A stretch of 64,000 bases of DNA from positions 242,207,909 through 242,271,908 of the forward strand of contig CM061064.1 in the NCBI GenBank assembly GCA_030762895.1, in the 5' to 3' direction. The DNA is from Sophora flavescens. Its lineage: Eukaryota; Streptophyta; Magnoliopsida; Fabales; Fabaceae. The notes beneath the pieces were generated by a model. The model was given only the letters and a program-made list of their open reading frames with translations. It was not told where the DNA came from and searched no databases. Of the stretch, positions 25,220-35,597 are shown in pieces. The stretch's first letter is position 1. The number at the start of each line of letters is the position of its first letter. Made by a program: the position numbers and the translations under genes.

Positions 25220-25431
25220 TGCACTTGGAGTGCTAGCAACACACTTTCTAACACACTCTTTTCAATACACTCTCTTCTAGTGGTTGAAATTCATATGGAT
25301 CCCACTATTTTGGAAACGAGTCTCGTTAATTCATGTGAGTCTCACTTGAATTTTGTAGGACCCACATGAATTTCAACATAGGAGGGATTGTGTTGGAAAG
25401 AGCGGGTCAGAAAGTATGTTGGAAAGTGCAT
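25220..25431. mobile_element. MITE-like inverted repeat, unit 1
   Basis: The left end TGCACTTGGAGTGCTAGCAA and the reverse complement of the right end, TGCACTTTCCAACATACTTT, form imperfect terminal inverted repeats around about 210 bp with no ORF of note. The inner parts are also partly complementary (ATTCATATGGATCCCAC against GGACCCACATGAAT). A copy is in unit 2 at about 52705-52914. Superfamily not determined. Confidence 0.5.
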
Positions 25432-27071
25432 GTGTTTTATCGTGGATGATAATCACCAAAGGTGGAAGAGGTTTTTGTTATCAATTAGTTATGGACATAA
25501 TTAACCATGATAGGTTCTAGTACCATGACACCATTTAAATAAAAAGGTTGATGATGGATTTTTTTTATTTTTTTTATAAACAAAGAGAATGTATTTAAAT
25601 TGAGCACAAAGGATACTCAATCCAAATATAATAGGAGAAAGAATAGAGCCAAAAAAGTGGGAAAAACCACAAGTGTAAAAACTACCCGATTGAGTAAGTA
25701 ACAAAGCCATACCAGACCAAACGAATTAGTTTAATTCCTAACTAAAAACCATAGCTATTTAATCCAGATTCCACCCGCAAAAAACAAAGACGAAGGATTC
25801 AACAGAAAAGCCACAATACAGAAGCCATATCAACAAAGAGTAGCAACTTGGTTCAAATTCATGCATAATAGAAACCAATACCAGCATCCACTTAAAAGCG
25901 ATCAAAGTGCAGCCAGCAAAACATACGTTTCAGTAACAAGAGATAACTACAAGAGTAAAAAAAAGGTAAAAACTTAATTAAAAATACCAAAAATAAAAAC
26001 AAAATTCTGGTTAATCTTAAAATAAAATGTTTCATTATTATACTATATCATTCCACACAAGCATTTAATTTGCAAATACTTCTTCCAACCAAAATATTGC
26101 AAAAACATATCGATATAACAAGATATTACCACAGCGACAGAACCAAAATGCATCTCTCTCGCTCTTGTGAAGCATCACATACCAGTTTCAATGGGTGTTT
26201 TCCATCTCCTTTGCCTGCCTCTCAGGAGTCCCAAGTAAAATGATCAGATCGGATCTGTTCTTTGATTCTTTTCTTTTTTTAAATCAAACCAGGCTGAACC
26301 GAATTGCATATATAATATGTTTTTCCACTTTTTTACATTGTTGTTTTTTATTTGTTCTTTTTCCCTAATAATGATTGTAGTTTGATGTGATGCAATTTCC
26401 TAACATTTTTATTGTTCCAAACAAAAATTTGATACTTTTTAGCTCATAACGTTTTATTTTTCAGTATATATATTATTGTTATTTAAACTTATTTTTTATT
26501 GTGTTGCTAATAGCCAAATCATCTATTACAAACCGCTTTTAATTAGATTGAGTTGGTTCGAATGTAATATAGTAATCAATTCAATCCAAAGTTACAAACC
26601 GAACCACGACTTTTTTAAAAATTTTGGATAAGATGACTTTTTCGTTCAAATATGATCCGCGAATATTCCTGGTTGTAAATTAACTTCCACTTGCCACAAA
26701 CTTTTATTTAAATTCACTAAAAATATACTATCTTGCATCATGTAAAATCGAGTTATTAAATGTTTTGGGGACACTTGGCCAACAAGCAGATTTTTCGTAA
26801 AAGGAAGCCTTTGTAGAATTTGCATTAGAGTTATAATATAAACCCATTATCATGAATACTAACTCATTATAACCATCTTTCTCAAATGAAGACAAACAAC
26901 TTATTAAAATAAGAATTTTTTATTGAAAATCCCCACAATTATTTTTATTGCTAATGCGCTCATAATCATTAGCATTTTAAAGAGAAACAGGTACAATAGA
27001 AACCATTATCAAAATGACAATGGATAAAAGAGTAACTCCTATTGGGGATTTTACGGAGGAAAAAGTAGAAT
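25432..27071. other. Non-coding AT-rich stretch, unit 1
   Basis: No gene supported. Near 25500-25735 the minus strand reads like the 3' end of a LINE (ATTTAAATACATTCTCTTTG followed by an A-rich tail), which is weak evidence. The rest is AT-rich sequence nearly identical to unit 2 (about 52915-54553). It lies downstream of the minus-strand gene and may include its 3' UTR. Confidence 0.5.
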
Positions 27072-27921
27072 TTAAATTCCACTCATTTTCCGTTTCTTTG
27101 CGGAGTTCACTTGAAACTTGTCAAGTAGCATACGATTCTAGCATCTTGGGCATTTTGGGACGGTTTTGGGTACCATCACATACATGCGGCAACGAGTACA
27201 TCCCATTAGAATTAATGATGGCAGCTCATCTTTTGAAGTATCACCAACGTTCTCATCAGAGTTCAATAGGGAAGGGAGGTATCCTCCTTCAGATTGTGAT
27301 GTTACCGATATCCATGCACTTGAACTTGGAGGTGATAGCTTCAGATTTAAATCAACACCCAAAGAAATTTTGTGTTCATTCATCATTGTCCCCATCATGC
27401 TTTTCCTTTTCTTATCATTCGATGTTGGCTCAGCCTTAGAATAAGCAACCAAATTAATACATAAAAATAAAGTAAAACAACTTTTAAATAATTTAAAAAA
27501 TACTTGTTATGAACAAAATCCCATATACTAAATTAAAAGATACTGTACTTGGTAGTGTGGGATACATAAAAAAATAAAAACTTGCATTCAATATATATCA
27601 AAGTATCAAAGAAATAACACAAAATGAGATACACATAAATAATATATTATATTACACACACATAGATATGTAGTATGGGATGATTAATAAAAAAGAATGT
27701 ACCTCAAAGATAATTTCATGTCCATCAAAAAAATAATATTGATCACGCGGTTCAATTTGTGCATGTCGGTTGATGTCGTTAGACTTGTAAAATTGTTTCT
27801 GAAGAAAATCAAAGCTAATTTTGTGCTGATAAACACTACCATTAGCATCATTCCTCAAGATATAACCTAAATCTCCTTCTTGGATAGGAATACCTTCGAC
27901 CCGGTGTACTTTGCCTTCCAT
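27072..27921 (-). pseudogene. EAR-motif / zinc-ribbon protein gene, unit 1 copy, nonsense-mutated
   Basis: Two exons on the minus strand, 27921-27703 and 27434-27072, with a 268-bp GT-AG intron (GAG|GTACAT ... CTAAG|GCTGAG). Exon 2 encodes VDLNLKLSPPSS, an LxLxL EAR repression motif, then LILMGCTRCRMYVM and KCPRC. This CxxC...CxxC ribbon resembles the small plant repressors of the GL2-interacting-repressor (GIR) type. At 27138-27140 the codon after KCPRC is TAG where unit 2 has CAG (Gln), truncating the protein just inside the ribbon and removing the basic tail AKKRKRSEI. Otherwise the copy is nearly identical to unit 2. It is probably a recent pseudogene, although a truncated protein that keeps the EAR motif could still be made. 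Confidence 0.65.
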
Positions 27922-28048
27922 AGTTGTAAACTGAACTTGGTGATGGTTAAAAGTTAATGTGAAGGCGTGTGTATATATATATACTAATTAGATGCGGTTT
28001 TGGATCCCACTGATTTCAACAATGAGGGTTCAGGTTTACCACCAAACC

Positions 28049-28482
28049 CCAAATTCAATTTAGCAGTTACAAATTTTTAAAATTTTCTATTTATTATAAA
28101 ATATGATTAAAAAATTCACAAAACTTAAAATTATTAGAGTAACAGTTTGCTTAACGTACTCACACGCCTAATATGGAAATATAATTATTTTCGAAAATCT
28201 AAAAAAATTAGTTTCAAGAAAAACGTGATGCTGGTAAACTTAAAGAAAATATAGTCATATAAAACTGAAAAAGGTAAATATTTTCTTTCAATTAACTAGT
28301 TTCACGTTTTTTGTTGAAGCTATTTTTTTTAGATTTATAAAGTTTATTATATTTCTATAATAAGAATATTAGTACGTTAAGCAAACCGTTAGTCTAATAA
28401 TTTTAAGTTTTGTGAATTTTTTTACAATATTTTATAATAAATAGAAAATTTCTAAATTGGTAACTGTTACTTTGAATTTGAG
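28049..28482. mobile_element. Fold-back (long inverted repeat) MITE, unit 1
   Basis: The left arm (about 28049-28162, from CAAATTCAATTTAGCAGTTA to TTGCTTAACGTACT) is the imperfect reverse complement of the right arm (about 28370-28482). The spacer is about 200 bp. RNA from it would fold into a long hairpin. No ORF. A copy is in unit 2 at 55534-55968. Confidence 0.7.
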
Positions 28483-28742
28483 CGTTTTTTTAGTTGTGAG
28501 GCCTGTCCTGACCTTGGTGAGCTCTCGAGACTCAACTCACTTAAATTTTTATTTACGAAAAAAGAGAGTATAAATATACAATAAAAAAAATTTTAATTCA
28601 GAGGAAAAAAAAACCAATTCCATGTAAAATGTGAAGCTGGTTATATAGAAGAAAATAGTCATATAAAATGTATGAGGTAAAGAGTATATATGGGAGTTGA
28701 GTTAAAATATTGAACTAAATTTTCTTAGAAGGATGTGAAGCC

Positions 28743-29165
28743 TAGGGGTGTTTGCGGATTGGATTGGATCGGTTTTGAGTTAAAAATTCATCCGATCCAA
28801 TGATGAAAACATCGTGCGGTTTCGATTGGATCGGTTTGATTCCTTAAAAAAAATCTGATCCAATCCGATCCAATCAAATGCGGTTTGGATTGGATTGGAT
28901 AATTCGGTTTTTGTCATACTTTTTTTTTCGAATGTCAAGTGTCATTTCTACTTATTTAATAGTGGATAAAAGATAATCTTCATTTTAATTTGGGATTTTG
29001 AGAAGAAACAAATTGTTGATATTTTTTAACACGTTCTTTTATATTAATTATCTATATCTACTTTCACTTATCATATTGTTATCCTTGAATCGGCTACAAA
29101 TAAATTGTAGCTAATTATTTTTCAAATTTACTTAATTGATTTCCTATTTTTCATGTTTACTCAGT

Positions 29166-29226
<61 letters not shown>

Positions 29227-29569
29227 TATGCATCAAAACTTTTAGCAAATTATAACTTCAAGACATTAATATTTATTCTAAATAGTCTAATATATTTCAT
29301 TCCAACAAAAATATTAAAGAGAATGAGGGACATAAAAGGATGAAGGATAATGTTTAAGTATGAGTAATACTATAATTTCAAAAATAATAGTATATGTATA
29401 TAATAGATTGGTTTGGATTGGATTGGATTGGATTTAACTATAGGATCCGAAATCCGATCCGATCCGATAAAAAATTACGGTTTTTTCGATTTTCGGTTTG
29501 TTCGGTTTTGGTTTTTGGGTTCGGTTTTTGCTGTTTGCATCGGTTTGGATTGGTTGATGAACACCCCTA
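28743..29569 (+). mobile_element. Non-autonomous hAT-type element, copy 1 (827 bp)
   Basis: The ends are TAGGGGTGTT... and ...AACACCCCTA. The 8-bp duplication GTGAAGCC flanks it (28735-28742 and 29570-29577), and unit 1 shows the empty site GATGTGAAGCCTAACTGG. TIR sequence and 8-bp duplication fit the hAT superfamily. Both ends are packed with GGATTGGATTGGATCGG-type repeats, which also pair between the ends. The middle holds a (TA)n run at about 29167-29224. No transposase. Confidence 0.9.
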
Positions 29570-29712
29570 GTGAAGCCTAACTGGATTCTCATACAGAGAA
29601 GGATTTTAGTAACCATTATAATCACGAAAACAGATGGAAACCAGTGGAAGTCCAGTATGTGAATTAAATATAGGAGTTTATATTACTTGACTAATTAAAT
29701 AAATAAAAGTAA

Positions 29713-30090
29713 CACTACAACAGATTAGACTTTTAATAACGCACCTTTTATAGCATTTCTGTGTGGAAATGCTATTAAAAGTGATGGGGGAACTTTTAAT
29801 AGCGGTTCCTTAAGGAAACGCTATCTTAGGATAACCTAAGATAGTGTTTCTTTAAGGAACCGCTATTAAAAGTCAAGCTGCAGGAAAAGATAGCGGTTCC
29901 GTGTGGAACCGCTATCTTAACTAACAACATAAGATAGCGGTTCCACATGGAAACGCTATCTTTTCTAATTTTCAATTAATAAATAAAATAAACTTAACTT
30001 TTAATAGCGTTTGTAAAATGAAACGCTATCTTAGGTAACCTTTAGATAGCGTTTAAATATAGAAACGCTATCTTAGGTGATTGTTGTTTT
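29713..30090. repeat. CACTA left terminus and sub-terminal repeats
   Basis: Inside the 18-bp TIR are many copies of GATAGCGTTT/GATAGCGGTTCC in both orientations, often as palindromes such as GATAGCGGTTCC...GGAACCGCTATC. In En/Spm-like elements such motifs bind the element's own regulatory protein; here that role is inferred from position and pattern. Confidence 0.85.
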
Positions 30091-31661
30091 AGAGCTACCC
30101 GCGCCCGCGTTGCTTTGATCCTTAGATTCTCGGTTTCTGCGTACCCTAATCCTCAGTTCATCACTGACCTCAGTTCAAGTCTAGGGTTGCCATTGCAGAT
30201 TCATCCTCGCATTGCATCCAGAGAGCTCATCCCCTCTCATTGCTCGCTGTCTCCACCATTCGTGTGTTGTCTTCGCCATTCTTTGAGTCGTCCGTGTGCT
30301 TCTTTCTCGAAGTTCCTTTATTAAGAGAGTGGGTTTTCACTTTTCAGTTTCAAGTTTCCGCTATCTCGAAGTTGCTTCTTTCGGTTTGATTTCCCTTTTA
30401 CAGGTAACAACTCTTCTCGTTTATGTTTTGGGTTTTAGCAGTCTGTTCAGATTTTCATTGGATTAAATTGTTGGAGGAAGTTGATGAAAACTAAACCTTT
30501 CTAAGTTGGCTTCTGATGTTCTGTCTCAATGACCATAGCAAGTTGCAACTAATTTATCTGGGTATGGATGTGCATGGTACAGTCACTTCTTTGCTGGGTT
30601 GCTCACTGTTGTTTGAGGTGAGTTTCCACCTAAAATTTTGAGTCTGTGTGTTTGTGTGTTTGTTTTAATATTTTTATGTTTAATAACTTTTTTCTTTAGT
30701 AGCAATTGTTTTTGTCATTGACTTGATTGGCTTTGGATGGTTTTGCTGAAACATTATAACTGAATGAACCCATGTGTTTGTGAGTGGGGTACTGCAATTT
30801 GCTGGATTGAATAACTCTGCTAAAACATCATAGGTGAACACAGTCATGAGCTGAAGAGAATTAGATTAAAAGAATGCAGGGAGATAGGTGAGAAGCCAAG
30901 CTGAAACCTCTCTTGGAACACCAAATATTTTTGTTGGTAGAATAGAGACAAAGCTATCAGAGCAGAGTTCGCTTCTACCGTTTTAGTTAAGAAATTAGCA
31001 CTTAGAAGTTAGGACTTAGGACTAAGTTGGCAGAATATTGCATCAAATGATAAAATGTACTAATAAAGTGTACAACTTCTGAAGTTCTGTGAAACTGTAC
31101 TAAAGACATTCTTTTTGTTTTCATCTCTGCAGAAGTCATGTGCTTGATAACACCATAATAATATAGCAAACCAAAACTTCCTTTAATGAAATCATACTAA
31201 AACCTAGAGACTCCATATAGATATTAAATCAAGAAAGGTTTTTTGGGGACTTAACTCCTGAATCAGTCTTCCAATTAACCACCATTGAGTTAGCTTATAA
31301 ATGTTCAGTACCTTATATATTGCTAATATATAACTTCATTGTTCAAGATTCTAAAAATGCACAATCTATAGACAAGTAACTTAGATATACATGTGTCTTT
31401 CATGCATATCTTTTCCCCATGATTCCTCATGGTTACAACTGGTATAGAAGAACAAAGAGAAAGATTAGGAAAGGTAGCAGATGTTCAAGTAATTTGGAAG
31501 ATATGAACATAATGACTATTATTGGATGGATATTATTTTTGTATGATGGATATTATTTTTGCATGATTGATCTTAATATTATTGGATTGAGGAACAGGTC
31601 ATAAGTGCTCTGCACAGTTGTAGTTAACATCAACTTTCTTTGTATTTTGTAAATCTTTCAG
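30091..31661 (+). other. CACTA leader region, no gene recognised
   Basis: GC-richer start (GAGCTACCCGCGCCCGCG at about 30090) followed by pyrimidine-rich sequence resembling a plant 5' UTR. A GT-rich splice-donor-like CAG|GTAACA lies at about 30402. The remainder resembles intron sequence and could belong to the captured ARM-repeat gene or to the transposase leader. No coding frame can be supported. Confidence 0.4.
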
Positions 31662-31858
31662 GAATGATATACTGGGTTCTGTTTTCATTGCACACCTTGT
31701 TGAGATTCTAAAGTCCTCTTCCCCCAGTGTACAAGAAAAAGTTGCATCTGTGCTTGAGTTTGTGCCACTGACGGACCCAACTCTGACCCCTATTATATCT
31801 GTGGAAATTGAATCTGTTCTCGATTCTGTTTTTCAGCAAAAAATTTAGAAAATTTCAG
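31662..31858 (+). pseudogene. Captured exon of an ARM-repeat protein gene
   Basis: A 197-bp exon with plant splice borders (TCTTTCAG|GAATG ... TTTCAG|GTAAGA). The frame starting at the second base reads NDILGSVFIAHLVEILKSSS, then EKVASVLEFVPLTDP and IESVLDSVFQQKI. This is the helical pattern of armadillo repeats and resembles plant ARM-repeat superfamily proteins. An in-frame TAG follows QQKI, 8 bases before the donor. No neighbouring exons of the same gene are recognised. It sits between the CACTA terminus and the transposase, in the same orientation. A captured host fragment is the simplest reading. Confidence 0.6.
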
Positions 31859-33971
31859 GTAAGAGATTTATGCTCTATAATCCATGATTTGTTATAAGAA
31901 CATATTCTTTTTTATCTGTTTGCCATGTTTTGATTTTCTCTTTTAATTTGGATGTGTACTAAGTAGATAAAAATGATCTAACCTCATAGTAGTGTTTGTT
32001 TCAATATGTATATGTATGCGTTTAGAATTAGACTTTAAAATGAAGAATGTTAAGTACTGTTCCATTAAAATTCAGACTGAAATGGAAAGCAAACAATTGT
32101 AAAAATGTTTAGTTTCAAGGAGCAGATGAATAAACAAAACTCATTACCAATCAAGCCTAATAGAGGATGAAGGACCCAAAACAAGCCTAGCAAGTAGGCA
32201 AGTAGCAACTTCTCAAGCAAGAAAAGGAAAAAAGGAAGTAAAAGCAATAACAATAGTGGACTGAAAATGAGAGGTTGGGGTGTAATTAAGAGGTTTATAG
32301 CTAAGAAGTTCAGCTGTGTTCAGGCTAGTGCGTATGTATGCATGTGCTTTTCAGTTATGAACTGCCAATTAGTTATTGACTATTTCCACTATATTTTTCC
32401 ATGGAACTGTAGTTCATAGTTGTTCAAAGGATAAAACAAGTGAAGGACAAACATTCCAGCAGAAGGAAATGGGATCTTGATGTGTTTTGCTGGAACAGTT
32501 TTGTTACAGTGTATACTCGTTTTCAAAATCAGGATTGCAGTACAGTCATAGAAACTAGTAACCAACCAGAGCATAGGCAGATGTAGATTGGTTGTTACTT
32601 GCACAAGGTTTGGTGATAAGGAGACAGACACGACATTTTTGTTTACTTGCGCCTTTCAAAGGTAATGTTATAAGAAAAAATACACAAAATCAAAATTAAT
32701 GGACCTTGTGTAAATATCAATGAGTTGTATTATAACTCATTTGGTGTCTTTAATCTGTATACATTGCATGTAGACATCAACCACTCCAAACTCATAATAA
32801 ATATGTTTAATAAATATTTTTGTAGATCGGGAAAGCATGGATCAGAAATGGATGTCTGCCAATCGTTTAACGAAGGAGTATGAGGATGGGGTGAAAGAGT
32901 TCATTAGGTTTGCAGTTCGGCATGCGGAAAACCCTAGTACAATCATATGTCCTTGTTTAGATTGTTGTTATGCAAGGCGAGTTAGTGCAGCCGATTTGGA
33001 AGAACATTTAGTGTGTAATGGAATCGATCAAAGTTATACATGTTGGACAAAACATGGTGAGACAAGAGCTGAGTCTAGTGAAATGAGGAATCGTGTGAGC
33101 TATTCATCATACGATACCGACACAAATACTTATGAGGGCGATCGTTTTGAAGACATTGCAAATGCTGTTGAAGAGGATCTTCGGGATTGTCCTCAAATGT
33201 TTGAGAGGTTGGTAAGTGATGCAGAGCAACCATTGTATGATGGTTGTCCTAAATTCACAAGATTGTCGGCGATGTTAAAGTTGTATAACTTGAAATCGGG
33301 TAACGGATGGACTGATAAGAGCTTTACGGACTTACTCACACTATTGAAAGACATGTTGCCGGAGGATAATGTGCTTCCTAGTCGGACATATGAGGCTAAA
33401 CAAATGTTACGCTCTATTGGCATGAGCTACGAGAGGATACATACTTGTCCTAACGATTGCATTTTATTTCGGAATGAATATGCATCGTTAAAGATGTGTC
33501 CTAAATGTAATGCCTCACGATATAAGAAGAAAGAAGATTCAGGCGCATGTACCGTAGTTCAGAAGATTCAAAGCACTTGACATGGCATGAGGATGAAAGG
33601 ATCAAAGATGGCAAGCTGCGGCACCCGGCAGATTCTCCTCAATGGAAGAAATTCGATCATGATTATTCTGATTTGGGGCAAGAATCAAGAAACCTATGAC
33701 TTGCATTGGCTACTGACGGATTTAACCCGCATGGTGTTCAAAGTAGCTCTCACAGTACATGGCCTGTGATTTTGGTGATTTATAACCTATCCCCATGGCT
33801 ATGCATGAAGCGCAAATTTATTATGTTTTCTATGTTAATTTCTGGGCCCATACAACCAGGAAATGATATAGACGTCTATTTGATTCCTTTGATTGAAGAC
33901 TTGAAACAACTGTGGGAGACAGGTGTGGAGGTGTATGATGGGTATAAGGAAGAAAGTTTCAATTTGAGAGC

Positions 33972-35597
33972 TGATGTCGTGCGACGCGCGTGTGTTGCGC
34001 GCCGCGCTCTTGCGATTCCGGCAAGTGTACCGGATTGCCGTCAAGTAATAAAAGATATCGAACCCACAGAGACTGTGTTCCCGAATCGCAATTAATTTCG
34101 AATTGAGTGAATCTGGACTTTTTAGAGGATTTTTATGTTTTGAGTGAAAAGGGTTTTGAATTTGAAATTAAAAGATAGATGAGCAGAAAACAATTAAAAC
34201 AGAAAACAAATCTTTTTGGGGTTTTGATCTAAATGGATTCCTAGGGATTTAGGTTACCAACAAGATCGTTTACGTTGTTAAGTCGATTACCCTTGATGAT
34301 TAGCGAAATTGCCTTGAAGGAGAGTTTATCCTCTGATAGCTTAAGCTCCCTCTCGGGTTACAAAAGCCGTGCCCAATTGACCCGACCCCTACTCTCGTGG
34401 TAGTCAATCCCAGATTGGACCCTTTGCGTTTCGTGACAACTCGTTTCTCCTTGAGGGACGGCTTCTAACTCTCGTGATTTCAGTCCCAAGTCTGACTTCT
34501 ATAGATCCGACACCTAAGTTCACTGCTAGGTTCCTCCTTAGAATGTCTAAGCCATGCAAATAACCTAAGTTCACCGCTAGGTTTCTCCTTAGAATATCCA
34601 CACCTCGCAGATAAGCGGTCGCCGGGCTTTACGAGTGAAACACCCTAGAAATCCTAAGTTCACCGCTAGGTTCCTCCTTAGAACGTCTATGTCACGCAAA
34701 TAAGCGGTTGCCGAATTTACGAGTGATTAACACACTAGAAATCAGATCTAAAGCAAAATCGTAATTACAAAGATATTACATCAAATTCAACATCGTAAAC
34801 AAAACTTGGGCAGAGCCCCAATCCCTAGAAACTAAGCTACTACTCCAGTCTTGCCAAGGAGATGACAAGCTGGGTTGACAACAAAATGAAAATACAAAAA
34901 AAATCAGAGAAGAGAGGAGGAGAGGAGAAGAGAGATCTATGCCTAGGGTCCTAGTTGTTATGGATGATCCAGATGTGTCCTCTGCCTCTGCCATGGTCCT
35001 TATTTATAGAATTGGGAAGTTAGAGTCGCAATCTAACTCAAAATCTGATCTATTTCGGTTGCTTCTGATCCAAGTAATGCGCGTCACGGCGGTGATGGCC
35101 ATCACGGCCAGGCCGTGACGGTCTCTGCCTCTGGCAATTCTGCAAACTTCAAACTCTCGCGACGCGAAAGGTGTCTCGCGACGCGAGCCCTCAGATTTTG
35201 CCCGTGATCTGTATCACGGCTAGGCCGTGACGGATTCACTCTTGTGGTGGTTTTGGGTCACGACCGTGATGGCTATCACGGCCAGGCCGTGACAGACTCT
35301 GACTTCAGCCTTTGTTCCTTTTCAGTTTTGCTCGATCATGGCCGTTATGGGCATCACGGCTAGGCTGTGATGGGCTCTGTTTGGCTCATTTTCTTCACTT
35401 TTAAAGCCCTATCTTCATCCAAACTCCATCATGGTTGATCTTGAGCATTTTACCCTTGATTTCTGCAAAACAACACACGAAAACCGCCTTACCCATTCCA
35501 AAGGAAAATTAACCTAAAATCTAATAAAAATATGCCTAAACTACATGAAAATGCATGCGAAATGATAGACAAAGATGATGTGAAATCACACTCATCA
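33972..35597. mobile_element. Solo LTR inserted in the transposase exon (1626 bp)
   Basis: The ends are TGATGTCGTG... and ...CACTCATCA, so the terminal inverted repeat is TGATG/CATCA. The 5-bp duplication AGAGC is at 33967-33971 and 35598-35602. Removing insert plus duplication restores FNLRAMLF. No coding or primer site is visible, so this is one LTR left by recombination, or a short non-autonomous element. Three copies of CCTAAGTTCACCGCTAGG-type repeats lie at about 34513-34680. An A/G-rich tract near 34880-34940 and TTATTTATAG at 35000 suggest promoter sequence for the minus strand. The family is not recognised with certainty; Ty3/gypsy is possible. Confidence 0.85.
35095..35375. repeat. 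Four palindromic CACGGCCAGGCCGTGA motifs in the solo LTR
   Basis: ATCACGGCCAGGCCGTGACGG or close variants occur near 35101, 35216, 35276 and 35353. Each is a near-perfect palindrome, with GC content far above the surroundings. Between them TCGCGACGCGA occurs twice (about 35157 and 35176). CpG-rich palindromes of this type could be protein-binding sites of the LTR; this is inference. Confidence 0.75.

Larger units (their letters stand above)
18486..28657. repeat. Tandem segmental repeat, unit 1 (about 10.2 kb)
   Basis: It begins GTCATATAAAACGTATGAGG. The same sequence starts unit 2 at 28658 and unit 3 at 56143, each preceded by the end of the previous unit, so the units are direct tandem copies. 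Unit 1 lacks the hAT insertion after GATGTGAAGCC (about 18560) and the CACTA insertion after AAATAAAAGTAA (about 18715). It therefore shows the empty sites. It also lacks about 1.5 kb found in unit 2 at 47761-49250. Confidence 0.9.

Noticed and set aside
25501..25710. Minus-strand 69-codon ORF as a gene
   Set aside because: It resembles the untranslated tail of a LINE and includes the A-rich tract; no domain.
33706..34095. 129-codon ORF running into the solo LTR
   Set aside because: Its first part is transposase and the last 40 codons are LTR sequence read by chance.
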